Source: Bacteroidales bacterium
GTDB taxonomy: Bacteria > Bacteroidota > Bacteroidia > Bacteroidales > P3
Assembly (NCBI GenBank): GCA_024400545.1
Contig: JAKSMO010000018.1
Coordinates: 1-42,433 of the forward strand
DNA: 42,433 nt
Reading direction: 5' to 3'
This document shows, one piece after another, positions 1 through 8,702 of the stretch. Position 1 is the stretch's first letter. The number at the start of each line of letters is the position of its first letter. Both the position numbers and the translations under genes were made by a program. The notes beneath the pieces are model-generated. The model had not been told where the DNA came from. It saw only the letters and a list, made by a program, of their open reading frames with translations, and searched no databases.

Positions 1-397
1 TGTCGTAGATGAGAAACGACTGGAAGTTGCACACCACCACCCATCGGGGATGCTTTGACACAGGCAGTTCGGATGCATAGCGTTTGGCCTGCTGGAAAGG
101 GGTGAGCATAGTGCCGTCGCTCTGCCGGATGGAGGCTCGCAAGTCCTTGTCTATCGACTTCTGCTCTATCAGCACCTTGGTAGAGGGAATGTAGGCATCG
201 ATAAACGAGGTATGCGACAGCATCACCTGGCTTTCAAAGGAGATAAACTCCGTAGGGCGTTCGACACCCAGCACATCGTGCAGCAGCTCAATCCAGAAAG
301 TCTGGCTCTCACCTTTCTCGTAGCCTTTGCCTTTCCAGCGCGTTACAAACTGGCTGATGAGCTGTTTTCGTTGACTGTTTTCCCCTTTGGTAGCCAT
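1..397 (-). CDS. MmeI-type class I DNA methyltransferase / type IIG restriction enzyme, N-terminal part (cut by window edge)
   Basis: Reading the minus strand from the ATG at 395-397 gives 132 codons without a stop, running off the window. The translation starts MATKGENSQRKQLISQFVTR and contains GYEKGESQTFWIELLHDVLG, EFISFESQV, HTSFIDAYIPSTKVLIEQKS, SDGTMLTPFQQAKRYA and HPRWVVVCNFQSFLIYD. These are the conserved blocks of the N-terminal region of MmeI-like proteins, including the D-x(n)-E-x-K-type nuclease core (D in FIDAYIP, EQK in LIEQKS). Family members combine an N-terminal endonuclease with an N6-adenine methyltransferase and a target-recognition domain in one chain, but some act in other defence systems as methyltransferases only. 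The methyltransferase motifs lie outside the window, so activity and completeness cannot be judged. It is transcribed divergently from recA. Confidence 0.8.
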   Translation of the reverse strand, partial: MATKGENSQRKQLISQFVTRWKGKGYEKGESQTFWIELLHDVLGVERPTEFISFESQVMLSHTSFIDAYIPSTKVLIEQKSIDKDLRASIRQSDGTMLTPFQQAKRYASELPVSKHPRWVVVCNFQSFLIYD

Positions 398-468
398 AAG
401 AATATGTTTTTCTGCTATAATCTCTACTATGAAATATGCGCTAATACGCTAACATCAAATCTAAAATA

Positions 469-488
469 ATATGTAAATGCTTACATAT
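469..488. repeat. Inverted repeat ATATGTAA-ATGC-TTACATAT
   Basis: The two 8-base arms are perfect reverse complements separated by ATGC. The site lies between the candidate promoter at 497-504 and the MmeI-like start codon, a position suited to an operator. No regulator gene is visible beside it. Confidence 0.4.
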
Positions 489-496
489 AGCAAATG

Positions 497-504
497 CAAA
501 TTTA
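497..504 (-). promoter_or_regulatory. Candidate -7 element (TAAATTTG) of the MmeI-like gene
   Basis: CAAATTTA on the plus strand reads TAAATTTG on the minus strand, fitting TAnnTTTG about 100 bases before the MmeI-like start codon. The 8-bp inverted repeat at 469-488 would lie just after the predicted transcription start. No clear -33 box was identified. Confidence 0.35.
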
Positions 505-790
505 CACATTTTTTTCGAATTAACAGATTTAAAGGCGAGCACTTTGCAAAACCGAGCCGACAACTAAAAAAGAAAGCAACTTTTTCTTCCAACCTGAGCT
601 AGAATAGTTCCTCGATTCTTCAATGTAAGTTAATATGCACAATACTGGCTAACTGCCAGAATCTTTGGCACAAAGCTTTCAGTGGGGGGACTGGTGCGTT
701 TGAACATATTGAGACAGATGCTTAAGCAACTTATTGCGCACTATTTGATCTGACATTGTTGGTCAGCATTTCACTATCAGCAAAGAAAAA

Positions 791-822
791 AATGCGCATT
801 CAAAAAAAAATGCGTATCTTTG
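791..822 (+). promoter_or_regulatory. recA promoter with overlapping palindrome and direct repeat
   Basis: TATCTTTG at 815-822 matches the Bacteroidota -7 consensus 56 bases before the recA start codon. Just upstream is the perfect 10-bp palindrome AATGCGCATT (791-800). The word AAAAAATGCGCAT is nearly repeated as AAAAAATGCGTAT, which runs into the -7 element. This could be an operator for DNA-damage control, but no LexA consensus for this group can be assigned from the sequence alone. Confidence 0.5.
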
Positions 823-877
823 TGGTTTGATTTTTGTAACGAACAATAATATTAATATAAATAAATCATTGTAAATT

Positions 878-1909
878 ATGGCAAAAGAGATGAATGACGC
901 CGAAGCTCAGAGACTCGAAAAGCTGAAGATTCTGCAGAGCACGCTGGACAAGATTGAGAAAAACTATGGTAAAGGAGCCGTTATGAAGCTGGGCGACAGG
1001 CAAGGAATTGCCGTTGAAGTGGTGCCGACAGGAAGCATTAACCTGGACGTTGCTTTGGGTGTGGGCGGTTTTCCCAAAGGCCGCATCATTGAAATCTTCG
1101 GCCCCGAATCGTCGGGTAAGACCACGCTGGCCATTCATGCCATTGCCGAATGCCAGAAGGCTGGTGGTATTGCCGCCTTTATTGATGCCGAGCATGCTTT
1201 TGACAGCTTTTATGCCAAGAAGCTGGGTGTGGATATCGACAACCTGCTTGTTTCGCAGCCCGACAATGGCGAGCAGGCCCTTGAAATTGCCGACAACCTG
1301 ATCTGCTCTGGCGCTATCGACATTATCGTTATCGACTCGGTGGCAGCACTGACTCCGAAGAGCGAGATTGACGGCGATATGGGCGACTCAAAGGTGGGCC
1401 TGCAGGCACGACTGATGAGCCAGGCCATGCGCAAGATGACTTCCACCATCAGCAAAACAAACTGCTGCTGCATATTTATCAACCAATTGCGCGAGAAGAT
1501 TGGCGTGATGTTTGGCAACCCCGAGACCACCACTGGCGGTAACGCACTGAAGTTCTACTCCTCGGTACGTATCGACATACGCCGCATCCAAGCCATCAAG
1601 GATGGCGACCAGCCCGTGGGTAACCGCGTGAAGGTGAAGGTGGTGAAGAATAAAGTGGCTCCTCCTTTCCGCACCTGTGAGTTTGACCTGATGTTTGGCG
1701 AGGGTATCTCACGCCTGGGCGAGATTATCGACCTTGGTGTGGAATATGAGATTGTGAAGAAGAGCGGCTCGTGGTTCAGCTATGGCGACACCAAACTGGC
1801 CCAGGGACGCGAAGCATTGAAACAAACATTGCGCGACAATCCTGAGCTGTGCGATGAGCTGGAGGCTAAGATTCGCGCTGCTATTAAAGAAAAAAACAGT
1901 CAAGAATGA
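878..1909 (+). CDS. recA: Recombinase RecA
   Basis: RecA is the ATP-dependent strand-exchange protein of homologous recombination and the activator of the SOS response. The 343-residue chain has the usual length. Visible motifs are the P-loop GPESSGKT (75-82), the catalytic glutamate E105 in FIDAEHAFD, the Walker B strand [12 protein letters not shown] (about 147-158), loop L1, and the DNA-binding L2 loop that starts [20 protein letters not shown] (202-221). The C-terminus is acidic and lysine-rich, as is normal. The ATG follows a TATCTTTG promoter. The stop codon overlaps the start of the next gene (ATGA), which indicates co-transcription. Nothing in the sequence suggests loss of function. 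Confidence 0.98.
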   Translation: MAKEMNDAEAQRLEKLKILQSTLDKIEKNYGKGAVMKLGDRQGIAVEVVPTGSINLDVALGVGGFPKGRIIEIFGPESSGKTTLAIHAIAECQKAGGIAAFIDAEHAFDSFYAKKLGVDIDNLLVSQPDNGEQALEIADNLICSGAIDIIVIDSVAALTPKSEIDGDMGDSKVGLQARLMSQAMRKMTSTISKTNCCCIFINQLREKIGVMFGNPETTTGGNALKFYSSVRIDIRRIQAIKDGDQPVGNRVKVKVVKNKVAPPFRTCEFDLMFGEGISRLGEIIDLGVEYEIVKKSGSWFSYGDTKLAQGREALKQTLRDNPELCDELEAKIRAAIKEKNSQE

Positions 1910-2559
1910 GAAAAGGATTAATAATCATACTGATGGCCTTAGTGCCCATGGCACTGTGGGCGCAGAGTGACAGCACGGGGATGGGCAATGGATTGACCCC
2001 CACCGTGGATACTATAACCACAACAGCCGACACGCTGGCAATGAAGGCTATGCCTGGCACCGCTGGTGCGGACGAATATATGGAGCCTGTGGCCTACAGG
2101 GCTCCCAATAAGAATCCGATTTACTATTTTGGCAGCCCCTTTGCCTCTCATTTTTTTGAAACTCCTATTATGATTGGCGGCTACCATCACGACTTAGACA
2201 TTGGTATTGGCCTTAACTACACTTACCTGCCCGAAGTATGGGGTTGGAATATTGCCACTTACGCCAGCATCAATGCCGGTTGGTATATGGCTGGAGCCGA
2301 CTACCGATTGTCGAAACCTTGGAACGCTACCGACTGGCAGCTGTATGGCGATATAGGTGTGCGCCACTTTCATTTCCCCTACGACCGTGAATACGCACCC
2401 GTCTTAGCGGCCGGTATTCGTATGAGCGATATTAGTAGATTCAAATTCGGCCTTTCGAGTGCAACGATGGGCATTATGACCGACTTCCACTATACTTATT
2501 TCACTTTTGGTATCAGCCTGACGATGCTGTTTCTTTCCCCGATACTTGTTGTGTTGTAA
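1906..2559 (+). CDS. Small exported, probably outer-membrane beta-barrel protein
   Basis: This 217-residue protein is not one I can name. It starts with a typical Sec signal peptide ([20 protein letters not shown], cleavage expected after A19), followed by a low-complexity Ser/Thr/Gly/Asp linker to about residue 60. From about residue 70 on there are alternating aromatic/glycine strands ([40 protein letters not shown]) and a hydrophobic aromatic C-terminus, the pattern of a small beta-barrel with about eight strands. It overlaps the recA stop by 4 bases and precedes the RelA/SpoT gene by 20 bases, so it is probably translated from the recA transcript. A function in DNA repair should not be inferred from that alone. 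Confidence 0.8.
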   Translation: MRKGLIIILMALVPMALWAQSDSTGMGNGLTPTVDTITTTADTLAMKAMPGTAGADEYMEPVAYRAPNKNPIYYFGSPFASHFFETPIMIGGYHHDLDIGIGLNYTYLPEVWGWNIATYASINAGWYMAGADYRLSKPWNATDWQLYGDIGVRHFHFPYDREYAPVLAAGIRMSDISRFKFGLSSATMGIMTDFHYTYFTFGISLTMLFLSPILVVL

Positions 2560-2579
2560 TTTTTAACTGACGGTGCGCC

Positions 2580-4817
2580 ATGTATGTAATCGACGAAAAA
2601 CAAGAAGCAATTGATATACAAGCCAAATATGATGCCTTGCTGGCCTCATGCAAGGCAATGTTCAATCTGACCGAAGAGCAAGAGAAGGACATATACAGGG
2701 CTTTTGTATTGGCACAAAAGGCGCATGCCGGCACCCGACGCAAATCAGGAGAGCCCTATATCTTCCACCCCTTGGCCGTGGCCCAAATAGCTGTGAGCGA
2801 GGTGGGACTAGGCCCCATAGCAGTGATTTGCGCATTGCTGCATGATGTGGTGGAGGACACCGACATCTCGCTTGACGAATTGCGCACTATTTTTGGCGAT
2901 AGGGTGGCCGTGATTGTGGATGGCGTGACCAAGATAGATGACGCCATATTGCTACAGCAAACGGACTCGAAACAGGCAGAGAACTACCGCAAGATATTGC
3001 TTTCGATGTGCGACGACGCATACGTGATCTTCTTGAAGTTGTGCGACCGGCTGCATAATATGCGCACATTAGGGTCGATGAAGGACACGAAGAAGCTGGC
3101 CATCTCGTCGGAGACACAATACCTGTATATCCCCCTGGCGCACCGACTTGGCCTATATTCCATCAAGACCGAACTGGAGGAACTGGTGATGCGATACACC
3201 AACCCGGAGAAGTATAACGAGATAGCAGCCCTTATCAATGCATCGTCGGGGATTAAGGAGAAGTTGGACGACTGCATTTACCGCCCGATAGAAAAGATGC
3301 TGATTGCCAATGGCTATAATTATTCCCTTAAAACAAGAGTGAAATCGGTTTATAGCTGCTGGAAAAAAATGGAGCGCAAAGGTGTGAAATTTGAAGAGAT
3401 ATATGACCTTTACGCCATGCGCATTATCCTGGATGTGCCTCCTGCAGCAGAAAAGTCGGAATGCTTTAAGGTCTATTCGCTCATTACATCGGTATTCCCG
3501 CCCGACCCCACTCGTTTTCGCGACTGGATTACAACGCCCAAGACCAATGGTTACGAATCGCTTCAAACCACGGTGATGACCCCTCTCGGACAATGGGTTG
3601 AAATTCAGATTCGCACTCGACGAATGGACCTGATTGCCGAAAAGGGTATGGCAGCACATTTCCTCTACAAAGAAGCTCACCCCGAAGAGCATCTGGAATC
3701 GAGCCCGGTGGAGATATGGTTGCAGCAGATCCGCTCGACACTAGAAAACACCGAGAAGAGCGCGCTTGACTTGGTGGAAGAATTTAAGGAGACTCTATAT
3801 ACCAAAGAGATATACCTTTTCACCCCAAAGGGGGAGATGAAGAAATTGCCAGCACACTCAACAGTGCTCGACTTTGCCTTTGCCATCCACTCCAAACTGG
3901 GCCTGCACTGCATTGGCGCCAAAGTGAACGGCAAGGTGCAACCCATAAACTACACGCTGAGGGCAGGCGAACAGGTGCAGGTGCTTACCAGCCCCAAAAT
4001 TCGCCCCACCGAAGAATGGCTGACGCAAGCCAGAACAACCCGCGCCAAAGAGTCAATAAAAGATTATTTGCGCAGCGAACGAAAGGGTTACCGCGAAGAA
4101 GGCCAGCAACGTTTGGAATCATTTATGAATCAGTTGCACCTCGACTGCAATGCGACTACTATCGGCCAAATTAAACGTTTCTTCGGCATCCCGAGCGAGA
4201 CCGACCTGTACTTCCAATTAGCTATGGGCACTATTGGATTGCACGATATTGAGCATTGTTTTGGACGAGGGAACGACGACGGACACAATGTTTATTTCAT
4301 GGGCGATTTCAACTCATTGTTTGTGAAAAACAGCACGTCCATACGCCACAAAAACCTGCAACAACAGGCCACCCAACATTCGTTTTTGCTGGATGAAGAA
4401 TATGAGAAATACGCAACCCAGCCCGCCCCTTGCTGCAACCCGGTGCCGGGAGATCATGTGGTGGGAATAGTTGACGATGGCAAGATTATGGTGCACCGCA
4501 CCAACTGCCGTGTGGCGATGAACGAGATGGCAAACCACGAAAATCACATTGTGAGAGCCCGATGGAGAACGGGAGAAAGAGTGTCGCTGATGTCGGGCAT
4601 TGCATTTACCGCCATTGACCGCCAAGGCCTCCTTACCGACCTTACCCGCATCATTACCGATCAAATGAACCTGAATATGCGAGCTATCACGCTGGAAGCT
4701 GTAGAAGGAATTGTGAGGGGTATTGTGATGCTGTATGTGCTGGACCTCGACAATCTGAACAATTTGATCAAGAATCTCGAAGCCATTGACGGCATTCAAG
4801 AAATACGTCGCTTATGA
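2580..4817 (+). CDS. Bifunctional RelA/SpoT-family (p)ppGpp synthetase/hydrolase
   Basis: This long RSH protein (745 residues) makes and degrades the stringent-response alarmone (p)ppGpp. In order: an HD hydrolase domain (H63 in YIFHPLAVA, HD at 88-89 in LLHDVVEDT); the synthetase domain (SVYSCWKKM, YDLYAMRIIL, then RFRDWITTPKTNGYESLQTT and WVEIQIRTRRMD); a TGS domain (IYLFTPKGEMKKLP to EQVQVLTS); a zinc-finger-like/helical region with CCNPVPGDHVVG; and a C-terminal ACT domain (about 670-745). Both catalytic domains look intact, as expected for a Rel-type enzyme; whether this is the only copy in the genome cannot be seen. The stop codon overlaps the mazG start by 4 bases. Linking the alarmone enzyme to a house-cleaning pyrophosphatase is consistent with starvation physiology. 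Confidence 0.95.
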   Translation: MYVIDEKQEAIDIQAKYDALLASCKAMFNLTEEQEKDIYRAFVLAQKAHAGTRRKSGEPYIFHPLAVAQIAVSEVGLGPIAVICALLHDVVEDTDISLDELRTIFGDRVAVIVDGVTKIDDAILLQQTDSKQAENYRKILLSMCDDAYVIFLKLCDRLHNMRTLGSMKDTKKLAISSETQYLYIPLAHRLGLYSIKTELEELVMRYTNPEKYNEIAALINASSGIKEKLDDCIYRPIEKMLIANGYNYSLKTRVKSVYSCWKKMERKGVKFEEIYDLYAMRIILDVPPAAEKSECFKVYSLITSVFPPDPTRFRDWITTPKTNGYESLQTTVMTPLGQWVEIQIRTRRMDLIAEKGMAAHFLYKEAHPEEHLESSPVEIWLQQIRSTLENTEKSALDLVEEFKETLYTKEIYLFTPKGEMKKLPAHSTVLDFAFAIHSKLGLHCIGAKVNGKVQPINYTLRAGEQVQVLTSPKIRPTEEWLTQARTTRAKESIKDYLRSERKGYREEGQQRLESFMNQLHLDCNATTIGQIKRFFGIPSETDLYFQLAMGTIGLHDIEHCFGRGNDDGHNVYFMGDFNSLFVKNSTSIRHKNLQQQATQHSFLLDEEYEKYATQPAPCCNPVPGDHVVGIVDDGKIMVHRTNCRVAMNEMANHENHIVRARWRTGERVSLMSGIAFTAIDRQGLLTDLTRIITDQMNLNMRAITLEAVEGIVRGIVMLYVLDLDNLNNLIKNLEAIDGIQEIRRL

Positions 4818-5461
4818 ACCAAAATATAATTGACGCTTTTTGTCGTTTGAATGAATTGCTAGACACTGTACGCAAAGAATGTCCGTGGGACAAAGTGCAG
4901 ACAATGAATAGCCTGCGGTATCTTACCATAGAAGAGACTTACGAACTGAGCGAAGCTATACTGGATTTGAGTCAGAACGACTGCGAGAAGGCCAACAACG
5001 AGCTAAAGAAAGAGCTTGGCGATATATTTATGCATTTGCTGTTCTACGCCAAAATAGCCGAAGAAGAAGGGCGTTTTGGTACTGCTGACGTGCTGAATGC
5101 TATCAGCAACAAATTGGTAGATCGGCACCCATTTATCTTCCGCAAAGAAGACTATCACGGTGAGAGTTGGGAACAACTGAAAATGCATGAAGGCCGAAAA
5201 TCGGTGCTGGACGGTGTGCCAGCCTCCCTCCCACCCTTAGTGAAAAGTATCCGACTGCAAGAAAAAGCTGCCGGCATTGGCTATCACAACTTTGCCAGTC
5301 CCGCCGCATTGAGTGAGGAAATGACAGAAGAGCAATTTGGCAATATGCTTTTTGACCTTGTGCACTGGGCTCACGACCACGGAATAAATGCTGACGATGC
5401 GCTGAGCAAAGCCAATCTACGATTCCAACAACAGGTTAGGGAATTTGAGGAAACAAAATAA
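4814..5461 (+). CDS. mazG: Nucleoside triphosphate pyrophosphohydrolase MazG
   Basis: MazG hydrolyses (d)NTPs to the monophosphate and pyrophosphate and is known to lower (p)ppGpp-linked stress effects in E. coli. The 215-residue protein shows the N-terminal signature CPWD (24-27), the metal-binding EExxE (E40, E41, E44) and the second-helix ExxD (E67, D70 in KKELGDIF). The second, C-terminal MazG-like half (FGNMLFDLVHWAHDHGINAD, then ALSKANLRFQQQVREFE) is present, so the protein is full length. It is translationally coupled to the RelA/SpoT gene by ATGA and ends 33 bases before the convergent LptF/G gene. Confidence 0.95.
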   Translation: MNQNIIDAFCRLNELLDTVRKECPWDKVQTMNSLRYLTIEETYELSEAILDLSQNDCEKANNELKKELGDIFMHLLFYAKIAEEEGRFGTADVLNAISNKLVDRHPFIFRKEDYHGESWEQLKMHEGRKSVLDGVPASLPPLVKSIRLQEKAAGIGYHNFASPAALSEEMTEEQFGNMLFDLVHWAHDHGINADDALSKANLRFQQQVREFEETK

Positions 5462-5494
5462 GACTTCTCATTTTTCTCATTATACCGCCAAACT

Positions 5495-6967
5495 CTATTT
5501 CTCTTCTTCGCTCGGAGGCACCGCTTCTTCCGCAGGGGGGGCATCCTGGGATACGGGAGATTGGGAACGCGTAGGTATTTTCAACCACTTTTTCCAAGTG
5601 GCCAGGTCGAAGAACGAGGAATCGGTGGTGGCCTGCCAAGTGAGCAAAGCCCCAATGGGAATAAAGACAAATGTTGATATCCACATACCTATCGGCCCTG
5701 TGGCACTTTCGCGCACCGATTTCTCACTAATCATTCCTATCACATAATACATTACAAAGAACACCACTGAAGCCACCAAGGGCATTCCTAACCCGCCTTT
5801 GCGAACTATGGAACCAAATGGTGCACCTATCAGGAACAGTAACAAACATGCCACGGATAATGTGAACTTTCGCATTAACTCAATATAATGGCGGTTGATA
5901 AACTCCTTCTCGGAACTAATTTCACTGATACAGATGTCCACATCAGACTGTAGATTGTAAGTGAATTGACGAGCCTGATCGATAACTTGCTGGCGCGTGA
6001 AATCGGTATTATTCTCTAGCCATGCCTTCACATCAACAAACGACGTGCTATCACCAACATGAGAATTAGCGACTTCGTATGCTTTCATCCTGCTTCTCAT
6101 CAGCGCTTCGAGATCACTATAGCGGCCATTCAGTTGGGCCTCCAACTCACCGACCCTTGTGCGTAACTGCGAAACATTGAGCACTTGATAGTGACCCGTG
6201 AAAAAATCATCGTTGGACTTAGAGAAGCCAAAAGATGAGATATCAAAGGTCATTTGTTGCTCATCAAAACCAATACTTGTCAAGGGGCGGCTTTCATAAT
6301 ACTCGCCATCGGCCAACTCGCTATAAGTATAACCATTGAACAGCGTAAAGATGAGATATTGGTCGTCGGGGGTTGACTGCATATAACCATGGTCGGCCAC
6401 AATAATGTTGGTGCGGTTGATGCCCTGCGTATGGTCATAGATGATAATATCACGCAGAGTTCGACCATCATTATCTTTGCCGTTGACACGAATCACATAA
6501 CCGTCGATTTCGTTATAATACTCGCTTGGACGAATACTGACGGCCGGTTTTTTGCGCTGAATATCATATAGCGTGGTACGATACTTGAACATGGCCACCG
6601 GCAACACATTGTTGGAGAAATAGAAGGCCACACCCACAAGTAAAAAGGCCACTATGGTCATCGGGGCCATTACCCGCACCAAAGAGATACCACCTGCCTT
6701 GATAGCGATGAGCTCATATTTTTCACCAAAATTGCCCATCGTCATAATGGAGGCAAACAAGACCGCAATGGGGAGCGCCATCGGGACAAATGTGGCCGAA
6801 GCATACAGCAGCAATTGCGCTATCACACCAAACTCCAGTCCTTTGCCAACCAAATCATCAATATACTTCCATACAAACTGCATGAGCAACACAAACACCG
6901 CTATAGCGAAAGTGAGCAACAGAGGTCCGAGAAAGGACTTGAGTATCAGTTTGTCGAGTTTTTTCAT
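5495..6967 (-). CDS. LptF/LptG-family lipopolysaccharide export permease (YjgP/YjgQ)
   Basis: A 490-residue inner-membrane protein of the LptF/LptG family, the transmembrane subunits of the ABC exporter that extracts LPS from the inner membrane. The N-terminus MKKLDKLILKSFLGPLLLTF and the following PMALPIAVLFASIMTMGNFGE are characteristic. There are three transmembrane helices in the first 130 residues, a large periplasmic jellyroll region (about 140-340, with extra charged helices typical of Bacteroidota members), and three helices at 380-460. The tail is proline- and glutamate-rich. It starts 15 bases after rseP, so the two form an envelope-maintenance operon. Which of the two subunits (F or G) it is cannot be decided from sequence alone. 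Confidence 0.92.
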   Translation of the reverse strand: MKKLDKLILKSFLGPLLLTFAIAVFVLLMQFVWKYIDDLVGKGLEFGVIAQLLLYASATFVPMALPIAVLFASIMTMGNFGEKYELIAIKAGGISLVRVMAPMTIVAFLLVGVAFYFSNNVLPVAMFKYRTTLYDIQRKKPAVSIRPSEYYNEIDGYVIRVNGKDNDGRTLRDIIIYDHTQGINRTNIIVADHGYMQSTPDDQYLIFTLFNGYTYSELADGEYYESRPLTSIGFDEQQMTFDISSFGFSKSNDDFFTGHYQVLNVSQLRTRVGELEAQLNGRYSDLEALMRSRMKAYEVANSHVGDSTSFVDVKAWLENNTDFTRQQVIDQARQFTYNLQSDVDICISEISSEKEFINRHYIELMRKFTLSVACLLLFLIGAPFGSIVRKGGLGMPLVASVVFFVMYYVIGMISEKSVRESATGPIGMWISTFVFIPIGALLTWQATTDSSFFDLATWKKWLKIPTRSQSPVSQDAPPAEEAVPPSEEEK

Positions 6968-6982
6968 GATTTGAGTCCGATA

Positions 6983-8386
6983 TTATCTAAACCAACCTCC
7001 AAATAAGCGGATAAGGTCGTTGCCATTGGCAAGCACCATCAATGCCAAAAGGAGGAACATGCCAATGTTCTGAATGACATTCAGTACCTTCTCGTTTACG
7101 GGCTTACGTGTGATCATCTCCCAAAGAGTGATGACGATATGGCCGCCATCAAGACCAGGAATGGGGATGATATTCATGAAGGCAAGCACTACGGCAAGCA
7201 ATGCAGTAAGATTCCAGAAACGAAGCCAATCCCAAGTATCGGGAAAGATTGAGGCCATAGTGATGAAACCACCAAGGCTCTTGGTTCCGCCTTTGGTGAA
7301 TAAGATTTTGAGCGAGGAAACATAAGTGACAAGCGTTTCCCAACCATAGCTGATACCAGCAGGAATGGCTTGGAAGAACGTGTATTCGATATGCTTGACA
7401 TCGAATATTTTTGCCATATTATCCTCGGCAAAGATGCCCAACTTGGCATCGCTTCCCAACAAAGCGGAGACCTCGACATAACTTCCATCACGATAAAGAC
7501 CAAGGACAACACTATCATCAGCATAATTGGCCAGTGTGGTGGTGAAATCGACAGCCGAAGGAGTAGGCACTCCACTGATGCTTACCAAGCTGTCGCCAGG
7601 CTGCAGACCATACTGTTTGCCACGTGATCCGGGAGCAAAATCCTTGATTACAAAAGGCCAACGGGCAGCCATGATTTGTTTGGGATTTTCGGTAGCAATT
7701 TTTGATAGCAAATCTTTACTCATAGTAAGGTTCACCAAGCTATCGCCACGCATAACGGTAACTTCCTTAGGTTTATCCAAGATGAGTTTCTGCGTGGTTG
7801 ATGTGAAATCGTACTGTTCTTCGCCATCAATAGCATAAATGATATCGCCATTTTGGAAACCCTCGTTGAGCAGAATTTGGTGATATTCGTAGCCTAACTT
7901 TGCATTGCGCAAAGGAAGTTCGTCAACTCCCCAATGAGAGAAAATACCCGTATAAATAATCAATGCCGAGATAAAGTTGACCAACACACCACCGGCAATA
8001 ATGCACAAACGCTGCCAACGCGGCTTGGTGCGATATTCCCAAGGTTGAGGAGTGCTAGCCAAATCGTCAACAGATTTGGTTTCATCCACCATTCCGGCAA
8101 TGTCGCAATAACCACCCAGAGGCAGCCATCCCAAACCCCACATTGTATTGTCCTGATCTTCGGGCTTTAGATTTTCCTCATTCCACGCCTCGGGAGTTGT
8201 GGTACTGAAAAAACTGAAATGCCATTTGCCATCAAACTTCTTAGCTTTGAGAATAGAAAACCACGGGTTGAAGAAGACGTAGAAACGACGCACACGTGTG
8301 TGGAACAACTTGGCAAACAATAAGTGGCCCAATTCGTGAGTGACTACCAGCAACGAGAGGCTGACGAAGAATATAATTGCTTTCAT
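6983..8386 (-). CDS. rseP: Site-2 intramembrane metalloprotease RseP
   Basis: RseP cuts transmembrane segments of anti-sigma factors and remnant signal peptides inside the inner membrane. The zinc-binding HELGH (17-21) lies in the first helix (MKAIIFFVSLSLLVVTHELG). A central region carries two PDZ-like segments (for example LLNEGFQNGDIIYAIDGEEQ and QPGDSLVSISGVP). The third metal ligand lies in the C-terminal NIIPIPGLDGGH motif. The 467-residue length matches Bacteroidota RseP. It heads an operon with the LptF/G permease and is preceded by a TATCTTTG promoter (8426-8433). No anti-sigma factor gene is adjacent. Confidence 0.95.
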   Translation of the reverse strand: MKAIIFFVSLSLLVVTHELGHLLFAKLFHTRVRRFYVFFNPWFSILKAKKFDGKWHFSFFSTTTPEAWNEENLKPEDQDNTMWGLGWLPLGGYCDIAGMVDETKSVDDLASTPQPWEYRTKPRWQRLCIIAGGVLVNFISALIIYTGIFSHWGVDELPLRNAKLGYEYHQILLNEGFQNGDIIYAIDGEEQYDFTSTTQKLILDKPKEVTVMRGDSLVNLTMSKDLLSKIATENPKQIMAARWPFVIKDFAPGSRGKQYGLQPGDSLVSISGVPTPSAVDFTTTLANYADDSVVLGLYRDGSYVEVSALLGSDAKLGIFAEDNMAKIFDVKHIEYTFFQAIPAGISYGWETLVTYVSSLKILFTKGGTKSLGGFITMASIFPDTWDWLRFWNLTALLAVVLAFMNIIPIPGLDGGHIVITLWEMITRKPVNEKVLNVIQNIGMFLLLALMVLANGNDLIRLFGGWFR

Positions 8387-8425
8387 CTATATATTTGTTT
8401 CAATAATATTTTACAAAAAAACGTG

Positions 8426-8433
8426 CAAAGATA
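8426..8433 (-). promoter_or_regulatory. -7 element of the rseP-lpt promoter
   Basis: CAAAGATA on the plus strand is TATCTTTG on the minus strand, 40 bases before the rseP start codon, giving a short leader of about 33 bases. Confidence 0.6.
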
Positions 8434-8689
8434 CGAAATATTATTCAATAATTCAGTTTTTTCATGCCTTTTGAATCGAATAACACCTTAACAAACTGTA
8501 TTTCAAACAATGAATACATTAAAATACCTTTTATGTAAAGACGCTTAAATCCGCATCACTTTGTGACTTTGAAGCTTCACCTCAATTTTGACCATCAAAG
8601 ACAAATATCTAATAAAATCAACCAAAGATGTATGGAAAAAATCAATACTGACATCTATCAATTTTTTTCAACAAATCATTTTTTTTGTG

Positions 8690-8697
8690 TATCTTTG
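8690..8697 (+). promoter_or_regulatory. -7 element of xerC, placing transcription start at or next to the start codon
   Basis: TATCTTTG ends only 5 bases before the GTG at 8703. An upstream TTG start at 8685 would lie upstream of the transcript, so the promoter decides the start and implies a leaderless or nearly leaderless message. Confidence 0.6.
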
Positions 8698-8702
8698 CAA
8701 AT

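Larger units (their letters stand above)
398..877. other. Intergenic region between MmeI-like gene and recA
   Basis: This AT-rich 480-base stretch holds the divergent promoters and the inverted repeat at 469-488 near its left end, and the recA promoter near its right end. No credible reading frame, tRNA or terminator was seen in the middle part (about 520-780). Confidence 0.6.
8387..8702. other. Divergent intergenic region rseP / xerC
   Basis: AT-rich DNA of about 316 bases containing the rseP promoter at its left end and the xerC promoter at its right end. No reading frame, RNA gene or clear hairpin was seen between them. Confidence 0.6.

Noticed and set aside
212-469. An 85-codon plus-strand frame
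   Set aside because: It is the shadow of the MmeI-like gene on the minus strand, which has clear family motifs.
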